From Rosenbergiella metrosideri (GTDB taxonomy: Bacteria; Pseudomonadota; Gammaproteobacteria; Enterobacterales; Enterobacteriaceae), in the NCBI RefSeq assembly GCF_022602565.1, contig NZ_JALBCV010000015.1, positions 1 to 64,000 of the forward strand: a stretch of DNA of 64,000 nt, written 5' to 3'. Positions 18,601 through 26,952 of this stretch are shown one piece after another. Made by a program: the position numbers and the translations under genes. Positions within the stretch are counted from its first letter, which is position 1; each line of letters opens with the position of its first letter. Below the pieces are notes generated by a model that was given only the letters and a program-made list of their open reading frames with translations, was not told the origin of the DNA and did no database searches.

Positions 18601-18827
18601 ATCAGGCTTTTATTGCTGACGGCACGATTACATCGGCAAAGATAGGCGATTATATTCAGTCAAATAACTATGTTGCGGGCAGTGTTGGTTGGAGAATCGG
18701 TAAAGATGGTTCATTCCAGATAAATGGTTCCAGTTCAAGCGGGGGGCGAACAGAAATAAACAATCAGCGTATAACAGTTTACGATGATAGTGGAAATATT
18801 GCAGTTGTTTTGGGGAGGAAAATATAG
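15633..18827 (+). CDS. Central tail fibre / host specificity protein J
   Basis: A 1064-residue protein with the lambda J start pattern (residues 1-60 include EAKLKMLLAVCEGEVEGT), a phage-tail_3 hub region, two fibronectin III-like domains around residues 610-810, a helical DUF1983-type segment and a distal beta domain. It forms the tail tip fibre and usually contacts the receptor. Lambda J is slightly longer (1132). GGTGA ribosome site. The stop overlaps the next GTG start. Confidence 0.93.
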   Translation: MAFIQDYPIHGRKGGAAKAHTPVEQADNLLSEAKLKMLLAVCEGEVEGTVTAQQIYLNDTPLANDDGSYNFTGVRWEFRRGTQDQEYIQGMPEIDNELSVGQTITTTNPWTRQFTDTSLDAIRIKLSVPAQYQYKDNGDMVGTVTEYAIDLSTDGGSYQTVVQGKFDGKTTSEYQRDHRIDLASGASSSTIRVRRITADSTDTKLVNAFKIFSFAEVIDSKLRYPNTSLLFIEVNSEQFTNGAPKVTVKMKGKLIRVPDNYDPATRTYSGSWSGNFKLAYSNNPAWVFYDLILDKIYGMGTRVDASMIDKWGLYQIAVYCDEMVSNGAGGTEPRFTCNAYVQSQEEAFTVMQDFAAIFRGITFWGNSQVIVNADVPVDDLEWTYTAANVVDGMFSYAGGSYKNRNTSCQVSYSDPANHYSDTIEAVYDSDLVERYGVQQMSLTAIGCTSQSEAHRRGRWALLSNSKDATVSFSVGLDGHIPLPTSIIGVADPYRAGKQNGGRISAVNGLAITLDREVDFAAGDRLILNLPDGTSQTRTIASIAADKKTITVNTAYKTDPVPGAVWIIDSDNLAAQQFRVTSITDNDDGTFTVAAVQYDPNKFRYIDDGVKIQPAPVTVTPTSVMSAPQNIVVTETDHIAQGVTVATLQASWDKVDGAINYSAQWRKDNGDWVNVGLTSAQGFSVQGIYAGAYDVRVRAINAADVSSPWGYAQGVALSGKVGKPGTPVNLLATDDVVWNINLTWAFPDGSGDTAYTELQVATTADGQNPQLLTLVPYPGSNYQHGPMPAGVRRWYRARIIDKIGNKGDWTTFVEGQSSIDTSEILSDITNQVLQSEAGKQLTAKIDTSIEGILQNALDNNAIVDHQMAVNGQNRADIISVKTTIADNDHAYAQKFDQIQATVGENTAAISEKATTQFSTDGTGSAVFSVNAGVTYKGTYYSAGMSIGVQVAGDGGVSSQVLFLADRFAMMSQAGGKTYSPFAVQNGQVFINQAFIADGTITSAKIGDYIQSNNYVAGSVGWRIGKDGSFQINGSSSSGGRTEINNQRITVYDDSGNIAVVLGRKI

Positions 18828-19090
18828 TGTCTAATTACGGAGTTCAAATATTCCTAGGCAATGCCGAGGTGGATGTAGTTAATTCTCTATCAGCCTCTTA
18901 CGTTCTTGGTGTCGTTAACATATCCACATCCTCAGGAAGAGTGAGCTATGACTTGCCTTCGGGGGCAACTCTAAAATACCTCCCAGACACTCAATCAATT
19001 GGATTGCCAAGTATTACGATAAATGGCGGGACAGCTACTTGGGAAGGTACTTCTGTGTCAGCCAGGCTTATTTTCTACTGCGAGTATTGA
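18827..19090 (+). CDS. Small tail-tip accessory protein (DUF6453-like), first copy
   Basis: An 87-residue protein starting at GTG 18827, inside the J stop (ATAGTG). It begins MSNYGVQIFLG, which resembles the start of the next gene (MSDYGFQIRRD). Such proteins follow J in many lambdoid phages; their role is not known to me. A beta-rich fold is likely. Confidence 0.65.
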   Translation: MSNYGVQIFLGNAEVDVVNSLSASYVLGVVNISTSSGRVSYDLPSGATLKYLPDTQSIGLPSITINGGTATWEGTSVSARLIFYCEY

Positions 19091-19091
19091 T

Positions 19092-19745
19092 ATGTCAGAC
19101 TACGGATTTCAAATAAGGCGAGACGATGGGAAACTTTTCGCCAGCCCCGACTTTACCCCATCTGTTCTATATGCAATAGAAAATATAACCGTTCCCGGGG
19201 CATTAACGCGGAAAGTAGTTAAAACTAATATTAAATATTCAAGCACGGCGTTGATATTCTATTACTGTACTAACTCTAATAAATCCGCACAGTTCTTTAC
19301 TGTTAACCAAGATGGTATGCTCGCTATTAATTGTCTAAATGAAGACTCGATGAATTTAGTGCTCTACATTTTTGATAACAAAGTTAGATACTCTACAGAT
19401 TATGGGATTTTTATTTATAGGAGCGGGTCTCTAATTTATACGGCAAATTGTATTCCTCTTGTGATAAAAACAGCGACGATACCTACCAACTCAAACGGGC
19501 CATCCGGGAAGTTTGCGGTAGCGTCTGGTCCAGCAGGAGATGCTGTGAATGTCATAAATGAAAAGGACGCCATTTATGTGGGGTTTGCTAATACAGCTAC
19601 TCAAAGCGGAATATCTAGCTCCGTGTGTGTGACATATAGCGTTGATCCATCATCTTCAGCAAGCATGGGAGAGGGGAACTATCCAGTTCAATATATAGAC
19701 CGCGCCTTATATGATAAATACAGAAAGTCAGCAATTGGCTACTAA
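19092..19745 (+). CDS. Tail-tip accessory protein (DUF6453-like), second copy
   Basis: The start is set at 19092 because it gives MSDYGFQIRRDDGKLF, matching the first copy; the frame from 19023 lies inside that gene. The 217-residue product is beta-rich, with no signal or membrane segment. It starts one base after the preceding stop and ends before a terminator. It may be part of the adhesion tip. Confidence 0.68.
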   Translation: MSDYGFQIRRDDGKLFASPDFTPSVLYAIENITVPGALTRKVVKTNIKYSSTALIFYYCTNSNKSAQFFTVNQDGMLAINCLNEDSMNLVLYIFDNKVRYSTDYGIFIYRSGSLIYTANCIPLVIKTATIPTNSNGPSGKFAVASGPAGDAVNVINEKDAIYVGFANTATQSGISSSVCVTYSVDPSSSASMGEGNYPVQYIDRALYDKYRKSAIGY

Positions 19746-19756
19746 CAACTTCAATA

Positions 19757-19778
19757 AACCCGCTTCGGCGGGTTTTTT
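19757..19778 (+). terminator. Intrinsic terminator before tail fibre gene
   Basis: CCCGC-TTCG-GCGGG stem, flanked by AA/TT, followed by six T. It separates the J cluster from the fibre genes. Confidence 0.88.
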
Positions 19779-19802
19779 ATTACCCAAATTCAGGAGCGAA
19801 TC

Positions 19803-20693
19803 ATGGCAGCAACTGGAACTATAGCGCTTAATGCAAACTCACTTACAGTCACAGGCTCAGGAACTAAATTCACCACAGAAGCACAGGTGGGCGGGGCGCT
19901 TGTAACCTATATCGGTAATGTACCCTACACCTTCGTTGTCGGCGCAATTAACAGCGATACATCTATTGCCCTCACCGCTAATTATCAGGGAACTAACGTA
20001 TCAGGGCAGTCATTCTCATTAATAGACCGCAGTGCATACACTGCTATTACAGCTGAGTTAGGCGCTAGAACAGCGCAGGCCATTCGTGGATTAAATTACG
20101 ATAAGGCGAATTGGCAGCAGATTTTAACTGGTTCTGGAAATGTGACCGTCAATGTTCCTGATGGGAGCCAATACACGGGGCCATCTTGGTTATCATTGGC
20201 GAACTCTCTAGCAAGCAAAGCTAACTCTGCGGATTTGGGAAATTCTGCAACAAAGGATGTCGGAACGGCTGCAAATACTGTTGCGGCTGGTAATGACAGT
20301 CGCATAACTGGCGCGATGCCTAAGACGGGAGGAACATTTACAGGGGCGGCCAATTTTTCAACACTTGACCTTAGTAAAAACTTTTTGCAGAACGTTGGGA
20401 TTACTGACCTTGGAAATTCTGCGCTTAGTGTACAGACAGGAGGTAGGGCATACAGAATTGTATTCAGTACTTCTGTAATAACATTAAATTCATCAGGCGA
20501 GGCAACAGTTGGCTATGACAAGACATTCCCAACAGCATTAGTATCAGTTGTTGCTATACCAGCTGATAATACCGGTGGAACCAGTCTGGCTATCATTAAC
20601 TTCTCGACATCGAGAACGACAAGCTTTGATGTGCACGTATTCGGTCAATCATCTGGTGGATTTAGGTTGAATTATATCGCAATTGGATATTAG
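19803..20693 (+). CDS. Side tail fibre protein
   Basis: The 296-residue protein has an N-terminal beta domain rich in T, S and A (residues 1-75), a linker with GNSATKDVGTAANTVAAGND-type repeats common in fibres, and a distal domain ending GGFRLNYIAIGY, typical of gp53-like fibre tips that bind receptors. AGGAG site. The downstream assembly gene confirms a fibre module. Confidence 0.85.
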   Translation: MAATGTIALNANSLTVTGSGTKFTTEAQVGGALVTYIGNVPYTFVVGAINSDTSIALTANYQGTNVSGQSFSLIDRSAYTAITAELGARTAQAIRGLNYDKANWQQILTGSGNVTVNVPDGSQYTGPSWLSLANSLASKANSADLGNSATKDVGTAANTVAAGNDSRITGAMPKTGGTFTGAANFSTLDLSKNFLQNVGITDLGNSALSVQTGGRAYRIVFSTSVITLNSSGEATVGYDKTFPTALVSVVAIPADNTGGTSLAIINFSTSRTTSFDVHVFGQSSGGFRLNYIAIGY

Positions 20694-20704
20694 GAGTAGA
20701 AAAG

Positions 20705-21136
20705 ATGGGTAATATGTATAGCCTTAAAACGAAGGGGATTTATCCAAGTGATAAAGATGGACAGCAAGCGTATATTGACGCAGGTAGTTTGCCTGACGAC
20801 CTTCAGCCAATAAGTGATGAAGATTATAATAACTACATCAATCCTCCTGATGGTTACTATTCTGTTTTTGATGATAAGGGGCCGAGAATAGAGAAATTAC
20901 CCCCACCTGATTACGTTGCTATAGCTGAGAAAAAGAAACAGATAATCCTTGATGGTATAGCCTCCAATATCACAGTTTACCAAACTAAACTATTGATAGG
21001 CAGAACACTCACTGGCGAAGAGAAATCAGATTTGAACGCATGGCTTGACTATAGCGACAAAGTAAATGCTATTGATACATCTACCGCACCTAACATCACA
21101 TGGCCAACCTCGCCAGACGATGAATCGACAACCTAA
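20705..21136 (+). CDS. Tail fibre assembly protein (Tfa family)
   Basis: The 143-residue protein carries the Caudo_TAP C-terminal pattern, including AIAEKKKQIILDGIASNI, then a TKLLIGRTLTGEEKSDLNAW stretch and WPTSP at the end. Tfa chaperones trimerise the fibre and may stay attached. It lies 11 bases after the fibre gene with an AGGAG site. Confidence 0.88.
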   Translation: MGNMYSLKTKGIYPSDKDGQQAYIDAGSLPDDLQPISDEDYNNYINPPDGYYSVFDDKGPRIEKLPPPDYVAIAEKKKQIILDGIASNITVYQTKLLIGRTLTGEEKSDLNAWLDYSDKVNAIDTSTAPNITWPTSPDDESTT

Positions 21137-21186
21137 AAAACTACTGCTACAACTAAAGGATATGCAGAAAATCCTAAGAGGTAGCT

Positions 21187-21510
21187 ATGGCCTTCCCATC
21201 CCCTGCACTAGATTACGTTGAAGCACGACTCACTCCTAATTCACTCATGCACATTAACCAATCGTCAATCGTCATTTCGACCGATGAAGGATGGGCTGTG
21301 GCTGAACCGGGCTATAAGGTGACGAAAGGTAGAACGGTGTTGCTCGACGTAAACGGTAAATTGATGTTTGCCGAAGTGGGGTATGGGAGATTTAAAAGTA
21401 ACGATGGCATTATCGAGGGTGACGCTCTTGATGATGCCAAAGTGTTAGGAGTAGTGACATTTATGGTGAAGGAATTGCCGAGAGGTGAGGGTGAGGATTT
21501 CCAGAAATAG
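21187..21510 (+). CDS. UmuD'-like (S24 fold) protein without visible catalytic residues
   Basis: The 107-residue protein starts MAFPSPALDYVEARL, matching FPSPAADYVEQRI just after the self-cleavage site of E. coli UmuD, and ends VLGVVTFMVKEL like UmuD's VFGVVIHVVKAM. The GDSM serine motif and the catalytic lysine region are not recognisable, and the segment between is shorter. It looks like a naturally pre-cut, inactive UmuD' relative. A role in modulating SOS mutagenesis is possible but unproven. AGAGG site; no LexA box seen upstream. Confidence 0.55.
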   Translation: MAFPSPALDYVEARLTPNSLMHINQSSIVISTDEGWAVAEPGYKVTKGRTVLLDVNGKLMFAEVGYGRFKSNDGIIEGDALDDAKVLGVVTFMVKELPRGEGEDFQK

Positions 21511-21649
21511 CCATTCGAAATGGTAGCGTAACTGATTGATCTATATGTAGCATAATGTGGTATTTTATGGTGTAATATCGTATATTAACTAAGCAGAAAA
21601 CAAGCTTAAGTGGTTGTTTTCAAACGAAATAACAGATATAGAGCGACCA
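21511..21649 (+). other. Prophage/chromosome junction and accD leader
   Basis: This 139-bp AT-rich gap holds the small palindrome CCATT-CGA-AATGG right after the last phage stop, then TA-rich sequence with possible -10 elements (TATTTT 21561, TAATAT 21573) but no convincing -35. The right attachment site must be here or close by. The accD promoter may also lie here. Confidence 0.45.
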
Positions 21650-22564
21650 ATGAGCTGGATTGAACGCATTCTTAACAAAACAAATGTTGCCCCTGCCCGT
21701 AAGGCGAGTATTCCTGAAGGGATTTGGACAAAGTGTACAAGTTGTGGCCAAGTACTCTATCGTGCTGAGCTAGAACGTAATCTCGAAGTCTGTCCAAAAT
21801 GCGACCACCACATGCGTATGCATGGACGTGTCCGTCTGAATACTTTTCTTGATCAAGGAACCACTCTTGAGCTGGGAAGCGAATTAGAACCGCGTGACTT
21901 ACTTAAATTCCGCGATTCCAAAAAGTATAAAGACCGTATTATCGCGGCGCAAAAAGAGACCGGTGAAAAAGACGCTCTGATTGCAATGAAAGGGCAGCTT
22001 CATGGTATGCCTGTCGTGGCGGTTGCCTTTGAATTCTCCTTTATGGGGGGATCGATGGGTGCAGTCGTCGGAGCGCGTTTTGTAAGAGCTGCAGAACAAG
22101 CATTAGAAGATGGTTGCCCACTTATCTGTTTCTCCGCGAGTGGCGGAGCACGTATGCAAGAAGCGTTAACATCATTAATGCAGATGGCCAAAACCAGTGC
22201 AGCGTTAGCAAAAATGCGTGACCGTGGTTTACCTTATATCTCGGTACTGACTGACCCTACAATGGGTGGTGTTTCCGCAAGCTTTGCGATGCTGGGTGAT
22301 CTGAACATCGGTGAACCTAAGGCGCTCATTGGTTTTGCGGGTCCGCGCGTAATCGAACAGACCGTACGTGAAAAATTACCGCCAGGTTTCCAGCGCAGTG
22401 AATTCCTTATCGAAAAAGGGGCGATTGATATGATTATTCGTCGTCCTGAATTACGCTTTAAGCTGGCAAGCCTATTGGCGAAGATGATGAATCTTCCGGC
22501 TCCGCTTCCCGAAGAGCTGCCGCCACAGCCTGAGAAGGTTGAGCAAACGCCTAGCGACGCTTAA
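21650..22564 (+). CDS. accD: Acetyl-CoA carboxylase carboxyltransferase subunit beta
   Basis: AccD with AccA moves the carboxyl group from biotin-BCCP to acetyl-CoA, giving malonyl-CoA for fatty acid synthesis. The start at 21650 (MSWIERIL) gives 304 residues, the E. coli length; an in-frame ATG at 21614 would add 12 residues not found in the family. The zinc ribbon has C29, C32, C48 and C51, followed by the crotonase-type carboxyltransferase domain. It is essential, and here it is the first host gene after the prophage. Confidence 0.97.
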   Translation: MSWIERILNKTNVAPARKASIPEGIWTKCTSCGQVLYRAELERNLEVCPKCDHHMRMHGRVRLNTFLDQGTTLELGSELEPRDLLKFRDSKKYKDRIIAAQKETGEKDALIAMKGQLHGMPVVAVAFEFSFMGGSMGAVVGARFVRAAEQALEDGCPLICFSASGGARMQEALTSLMQMAKTSAALAKMRDRGLPYISVLTDPTMGGVSASFAMLGDLNIGEPKALIGFAGPRVIEQTVREKLPPGFQRSEFLIEKGAIDMIIRRPELRFKLASLLAKMMNLPAPLPEELPPQPEKVEQTPSDA

Positions 22565-22582
22565 TTCTATATTGCACATTGA

Positions 22583-22607
22583 AAGACGCTCTGGTAGCGT
22601 CTTTTTT
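22583..22607 (+). terminator. Intrinsic terminator after accD
   Basis: AAGACGCT and AGCGTCTT form an 8-bp stem followed by a run of T. It lies 28 bases before folC. Confidence 0.85.
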
Positions 22608-22635
22608 ATCATTGTTTTAGCGAAAAATTCATACC

Positions 22636-23889
22636 ATGTCTAAGCCTCATCACCCACACTCGTCTTCCTCACTAGAGGAATGGCTGGTTTACCTTGAACA
22701 GTTACATGGTCAAGCCATTGAACTTGGCTTAGATCGTATCCGTCATGTTGCGACCGAACTGAATCTTCTCAAGCCAGCGCCATTTGTGTTCACGGTAGGG
22801 GGGACGAATGGTAAGGGGACAACGTGCCGTACCTTAGAAGTCTTATTATTGGCAGCAGGGTATCGCGTTGGCGTTTACAGCTCCCCGCACTTTATTCGCT
22901 ATGCTGAGCGCGTACGGATTAACGGTCAAGAACTGAGTGACCAACAGCATATCTCGAGCTTCGACAGCCTTAACCAAGGACGTGGTGAAACCTCGTTAAC
23001 CTTTTTTGAATTTAGCACTCTGTCAGCGTTACAGCTGTTTAAGCAATCTGATCTCGATGTGGTGATTCTTGAGGTGGGATTAGGTGGACGACTCGATGCG
23101 ACCAACATTGTCGATGCGGATGTTGCGGTGCTGACATCGATCGCCCTCGACCATACTGATTGGCTAGGGCCTGATCGCGAAAGTATTGGCCGAGAAAAGG
23201 CCGGTATATTCCGTCAAGGCAAACCTGCGGTGGTCGGTGAACCGGATATGCCTGTCACCATCAGTAAGGTGGCGCAGGATAAAGGCGCGATTCTCTTAGC
23301 TCGGGGTAAAGAGTGGTCCTATAGCGCTTCGTCGCACAGCTGGCAGTTTCAAGATATTCAAGGAAAATTGGCAGAATTACCGCTACCACAGGTCCCCCTA
23401 GCAAACGCCGCTACCGCGCTGGCTGCATTGCGCGTTTCTGGACTCACGCTAAGTGAAGCTGTACTGAGAAAGTCCATTGCTTCGGCAACGTTACCTGGAC
23501 GGTTCCAGATAGTGCAACATTCTCCATTAGTGATTTTAGATGTTGCGCATAATCCCCATGCGGCACGTTATTTGGTGGAAAAAATCGAACAGCTCGCCCC
23601 CAAAGGAAAGGTCCACGGCGTACTGGGTATGCTTCACGATAAAGATATCGAGGGAACAATTACGATATTATCTGAAGCCGTGGATCAGTGGTATTGCGCA
23701 AGCCTAGACGGACCACGAGGGGCCTCGGCACAGCGGCTACAGCAATCATTGCCCGAGGCAGAGTGTTATGAGCGAGTTGAGCCGGCCTGGCAGGCAGCGT
23801 TATCGCAAGCGGATGCAGATGATGTCGTCTTAGTTTGTGGATCTTTTCATACCGTTGCGGCGGTTATGACATTGAGCAATAAGGAGTAG
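22636..23889 (+). CDS. folC: Dihydrofolate synthase / folylpolyglutamate synthase
   Basis: FolC adds L-glutamate to dihydropteroate and then further glutamates to folates, in the cytoplasm. The 417-residue protein has the Mur-ligase type P-loop VGGTNGKGTT at residues 54-63 and the later LDVAHNPHAA motif. Length is close to E. coli (422). It follows accD as in E. coli and is followed after 4 bases by dedD. Confidence 0.97.
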   Translation: MSKPHHPHSSSSLEEWLVYLEQLHGQAIELGLDRIRHVATELNLLKPAPFVFTVGGTNGKGTTCRTLEVLLLAAGYRVGVYSSPHFIRYAERVRINGQELSDQQHISSFDSLNQGRGETSLTFFEFSTLSALQLFKQSDLDVVILEVGLGGRLDATNIVDADVAVLTSIALDHTDWLGPDRESIGREKAGIFRQGKPAVVGEPDMPVTISKVAQDKGAILLARGKEWSYSASSHSWQFQDIQGKLAELPLPQVPLANAATALAALRVSGLTLSEAVLRKSIASATLPGRFQIVQHSPLVILDVAHNPHAARYLVEKIEQLAPKGKVHGVLGMLHDKDIEGTITILSEAVDQWYCASLDGPRGASAQRLQQSLPEAECYERVEPAWQAALSQADADDVVLVCGSFHTVAAVMTLSNKE

Positions 23890-23893
23890 TAAC

Positions 23894-24637
23894 GTGGCCA
23901 GTAAATTTCAAAATCGGATGGCGGGAACGATCATTCTGGTGGCTCTCGGCGTGATTATTTTACCCGGCTTACTGGATGGTAAAAAAAAGCATTACCATGA
24001 AGAGTTCGCGGCTATCCCTTTAGTGCCTAAACCGGGTGATCAACTGAATGATGAGATGGTTCCCCCCGTCACTCAGTCAATCCCGTCAAAAACGATCCGT
24101 CAGCAGGCAGCCCAGCACATCCCGGCCGAGGCTAGCTCACAAGAGGCTTCTCGCGGTAGTGTGGCGACACAACCTCATGAAGCAGGGGAAAATGCCACGC
24201 AGTTACAGATGCAACGCGACCAAGAGCAGCTGGCACAGCGTGAAGCGCAACGGCTAAAAGATCAAGCACGCCAACAGCAAGAAGCTCAACGTCAGGCGCA
24301 AGTGAAGCAACAACAGTTGGCCGCACAGCAACAGCAGGCTGAGGCGCAGCAACGTCAACAAACCGCAGCACAGAATAGCGCCTCAACGCCTACCGGTCAG
24401 GCATATGTGATTCAGCTAGGTGCGCTGCGTAATGCCTCACGAGTTTCTGAAGTAGTTGAACAGCTACGAGGTGCGGGCTTTAAAGCCTATTCCATTCCTG
24501 CTACACCGGTCCAAGGGCAAATTAACCGTATTTTGGTGGGGCCGGATACGTCGAAGAGCCATCTTCAGTCACAGGTTGCTGAATTGAAGGCGAAAACAGG
24601 ATTATTTGGGGTAGTCATGCCTTACCGGGTGCATTGA
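23894..24637 (+). CDS. dedD: Cell division protein DedD, SPOR domain
   Basis: GTG start 4 bases after the folC stop, behind AAGGAG. The 247-residue protein has a single N-terminal membrane helix (about residues 9-27) and a long periplasmic linker very rich in Q and A with helical repeats (residues 105-165). A C-terminal SPOR domain from about residue 170 (YVIQLGALRNASRVSEVV) follows. SPOR binds denuded septal peptidoglycan and brings DedD to the division site. The Gln-rich linker explains the larger size than in E. coli (about 220). Confidence 0.93.
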   Translation: MASKFQNRMAGTIILVALGVIILPGLLDGKKKHYHEEFAAIPLVPKPGDQLNDEMVPPVTQSIPSKTIRQQAAQHIPAEASSQEASRGSVATQPHEAGENATQLQMQRDQEQLAQREAQRLKDQARQQQEAQRQAQVKQQQLAAQQQQAEAQQRQQTAAQNSASTPTGQAYVIQLGALRNASRVSEVVEQLRGAGFKAYSIPATPVQGQINRILVGPDTSKSHLQSQVAELKAKTGLFGVVMPYRVH

Positions 24638-24678
24638 TTATCCCAAGATAACCCCCTTACAGGGGGAAGAACAGGGCA

Positions 24679-24713
24679 GGGCAATTCCTAAAAATAAGGA
24701 ATTGCCCTTTTTT
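24679..24713 (+). terminator. Strong intrinsic terminator after dedD
   Basis: GGGCAATTCCT and AGGAATTGCCC form an 11-bp perfect stem followed by six T. A smaller CCCCC/GGGGG hairpin precedes it at about 24651-24665. Confidence 0.92.
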
Positions 24714-24734
24714 AACTTGGCGCAGGAAAACCAT

Positions 24735-24750
24735 ACGCAAACGTTTTCTT
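24735..24750 (+). promoter_or_regulatory. PurR operator of cvpA-purF
   Basis: ACGCAAACGTTTTCTT matches the PurR consensus at every usual position. A likely -10 (TAGAAT) follows at 24758. PurR with hypoxanthine or guanine would repress cvpA-purF. Confidence 0.9.
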
Positions 24751-24811
24751 TTTCTGTTAGAATGCGCCGCGATAGAGGAAACACTGTCATGAAGTGGTAT
24801 AGGTTACGCGG

Positions 24812-25297
24812 ATGAATTGGATTGATTACGCCATATTAGGCATCATTGGACTCTCTTCATTAGTGAGTCTCATCCGTGGATTTGTGAGGGAAGCCCTCTC
24901 ATTAATTACCTGGGGTTGTGCATTTTTTGTCGCGAGCCATTACTACCCTTTATTGGCGGATTGGTTTTCGGGTTTTGAACAACCCATGGTCCGAAATGGT
25001 ATCGCCATTGCGGTGCTCTTTATCACTACGCTAATTGTGGGCGCTCTGGTCAATTATGTGATTGGTAGTTTAGTGGATAAGACCGGCCTGTCAGGAACCG
25101 ATCGTGTATTAGGGGTCTGTTTCGGCGCGCTACGCGGTGGATTAATCGTCGCGGCTATCCTCTTTTTTCTCGACACTTTTACGGGGTTCTCTAAAAGTAT
25201 CGATTGGACACAATCACAGTTGATTCCACAGTTCAGTATCGTCATCAGATGGTTTTTTGACTATCTACAGAGCACATCGAGTTTTCTACCCCGATAG
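24812..25297 (+). CDS. cvpA: CvpA inner membrane protein
   Basis: The 161-residue protein has four hydrophobic helices (about residues 4-22, 29-47, 62-84, 97-118) and the conserved DYAILGIIGLSSLVSLIRGF start. CvpA is needed for colicin V production and affects envelope stress tolerance in E. coli; its biochemical job is unclear. It heads the PurR-controlled operon with purF, 35 bases upstream. Confidence 0.95.
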   Translation: MNWIDYAILGIIGLSSLVSLIRGFVREALSLITWGCAFFVASHYYPLLADWFSGFEQPMVRNGIAIAVLFITTLIVGALVNYVIGSLVDKTGLSGTDRVLGVCFGALRGGLIVAAILFFLDTFTGFSKSIDWTQSQLIPQFSIVIRWFFDYLQSTSSFLPR

Positions 25298-25332
25298 TGA
25301 GTCGGGACAAGCGGCTATGAGGAAATGACACC

Positions 25333-26850
25333 ATGTGTGGGATTGTCGGTATCAGCGGATTTTTACCTGTAAACCAAGCAATTTATGATGCGTTATCGGT
25401 GCTACAACACCGTGGACAAGATGCAGCAGGCATCTGTACGATTGATCAGCTTAATTGCTTTCGCTTACGTAAAGCGAATGGACTCGTTAGTGACGTGTTT
25501 GAAGCGCGCCATATGCAACGTCTTCAAGGAACAATGGGTATTGGCCACGTTCGTTACCCTACTGCAGGTAGCTCAAGCGCCTCGGAAGCACAGCCATTCT
25601 ATGTGAACTCTCCGTACGGTATTACGCTGGCACATAACGGCAATTTAACCAATGCCCATGAGCTGAGAACCCGTCTGTTCGAACAAGGGCGTCGCCATAT
25701 CAACACGACGTCTGACTCGGAAGTTCTGCTCAATGTCTTCGCTCAAGAACTCGATCGTTTCCAAGATTACCCCCTGACAGCGGATAATATCTTTACCGCT
25801 ATCGAGTGTGTGCACCGCCAAATCCGTGGTGCTTACGCTGTCGTGGCGATGCTCATTGGTCACGGCATGATTGCCTTTCGCGATCCTAATGGTATCCGTC
25901 CTTTAGTTTTAGGTAAGCGCCAATTGCCAGATGGCCGTAACGAATATATGGTCGCCTCAGAGAGTGTTGCCTTAGACACACTCGGTTTTGAATTTATCCG
26001 TGACGTTGTGGCCGGTGAAGCCGTTTATATTACTGAACAGGGTGAACTCTTTACACGTCAATGTGCGGATGCGCCGAAGAATAATCCTTGCTTATTTGAG
26101 TACGTCTATTTCGCTCGTCCCGACTCCTTTATCGATAAGATCTCTGTCTATAACGCAAGAATTCGCATGGGTACCAAGCTAGGTGAAAAAATTGCCCGTG
26201 AATGGCGTGACTTGGATATCGACGTCGTCATTCCTATCCCTGAAACCTCGACAGATGTTGCACTGGAAATTGCGCGCATCTTAGATAAGCCTTATCGTCA
26301 GGGATTTGTGAAAAACCGTTATGTTGGACGGACCTTTATTATGCCTGGACAGCAGCTGCGCCGCAGTGCCGTCCGCCGTAAACTGAACGCCAACCGTGCT
26401 GAGTTCCGTGATAAGAATGTACTGTTAGTCGACGATTCAATCGTTCGCGGAACCACCTCCGAGCAGATTATCGAGATGGCTCGTGAAGCAGGCGCCAAAC
26501 GCGTTTACCTCGCTTCTGCCGCACCCGAAATCCGCTTCCCTAACGTGTATGGCATCGATATGCCAAGCGTCACTGAGCTGATTGCGCATGGTCGTGAAGT
26601 GGATGAAATTTGCCAATTAATCAAGGCTGATGCCCTTATTTTCCAAGATCTGAATGATCTGATTGAGGCGGTGAAAGAAGAGAACCCGGATATTACAGAC
26701 TTCGAGTGTTCCGTCTTTAATGGTGTCTACGTCACTCAAGATGTTAACCAAGAATATCTGGATTACCTGCAATCCCTGCGTAAAGATGATGTGAAAGCCG
26801 TAGCACGGCAAAATGAGGTGGAAGGGCTGGAACTTCATAACGAAGGTTAA
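25333..26850 (+). CDS. purF: Amidophosphoribosyltransferase
   Basis: PurF makes 5-phosphoribosylamine from PRPP and glutamine, the first committed step of purine synthesis. The start MCGIVG exposes Cys2 as the glutamine-hydrolysing nucleophile after Met removal. The N-terminal Ntn glutaminase domain is followed by a phosphoribosyltransferase domain with the PRPP loop [13 protein letters not shown] near residue 365. 505 residues, as in E. coli. A terminator follows. Confidence 0.98.
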   Translation: MCGIVGISGFLPVNQAIYDALSVLQHRGQDAAGICTIDQLNCFRLRKANGLVSDVFEARHMQRLQGTMGIGHVRYPTAGSSSASEAQPFYVNSPYGITLAHNGNLTNAHELRTRLFEQGRRHINTTSDSEVLLNVFAQELDRFQDYPLTADNIFTAIECVHRQIRGAYAVVAMLIGHGMIAFRDPNGIRPLVLGKRQLPDGRNEYMVASESVALDTLGFEFIRDVVAGEAVYITEQGELFTRQCADAPKNNPCLFEYVYFARPDSFIDKISVYNARIRMGTKLGEKIAREWRDLDIDVVIPIPETSTDVALEIARILDKPYRQGFVKNRYVGRTFIMPGQQLRRSAVRRKLNANRAEFRDKNVLLVDDSIVRGTTSEQIIEMAREAGAKRVYLASAAPEIRFPNVYGIDMPSVTELIAHGREVDEICQLIKADALIFQDLNDLIEAVKEENPDITDFECSVFNGVYVTQDVNQEYLDYLQSLRKDDVKAVARQNEVEGLELHNEG

Positions 26851-26867
26851 GCGCTTTTTCTTCTTGT

Positions 26868-26893
26868 AAACAGGGCGAATATCGCCCTGTTTT
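26868..26893 (+). terminator. Intrinsic terminator after purF
   Basis: CAGGGCG-AATAT-CGCCCTG stem flanked by AAA and TTTT, 18 bases after the purF stop. Confidence 0.88.
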
Positions 26894-26952
26894 GCTTTCT
26901 GCTATACTAAGCCTTCGCAAAATAGCGCTCAGTGTGTGGGATACTCGTCATT

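Larger units (their letters stand above)
1..21550 (+). mobile_element. Siphovirus prophage, late (head and tail) half, left end cut by window
   Basis: A continuous run of phage structural genes starts before base 1 and ends after a short gene stopping at 21510, just ahead of accD. Order is portal, minor head, scaffold, capsid, connectors, tail tube, tail chaperones, tape measure, M/L/K/I/J homologues, tail fibre and fibre assembly protein. No integrase, repressor, terminase or lysis gene is in view, so they must lie to the left. The right boundary falls somewhere in 21511-21649; no attachment repeat can be defined without the other end. No structural gene in view is visibly broken, so the visible half looks intact. 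Confidence 0.93.

Noticed and set aside
24140-24390. Possible tandem repeat in dedD
   Set aside because: The Gln/Ala-rich stretch is an irregular coiled linker, not a DNA repeat with a fixed unit.
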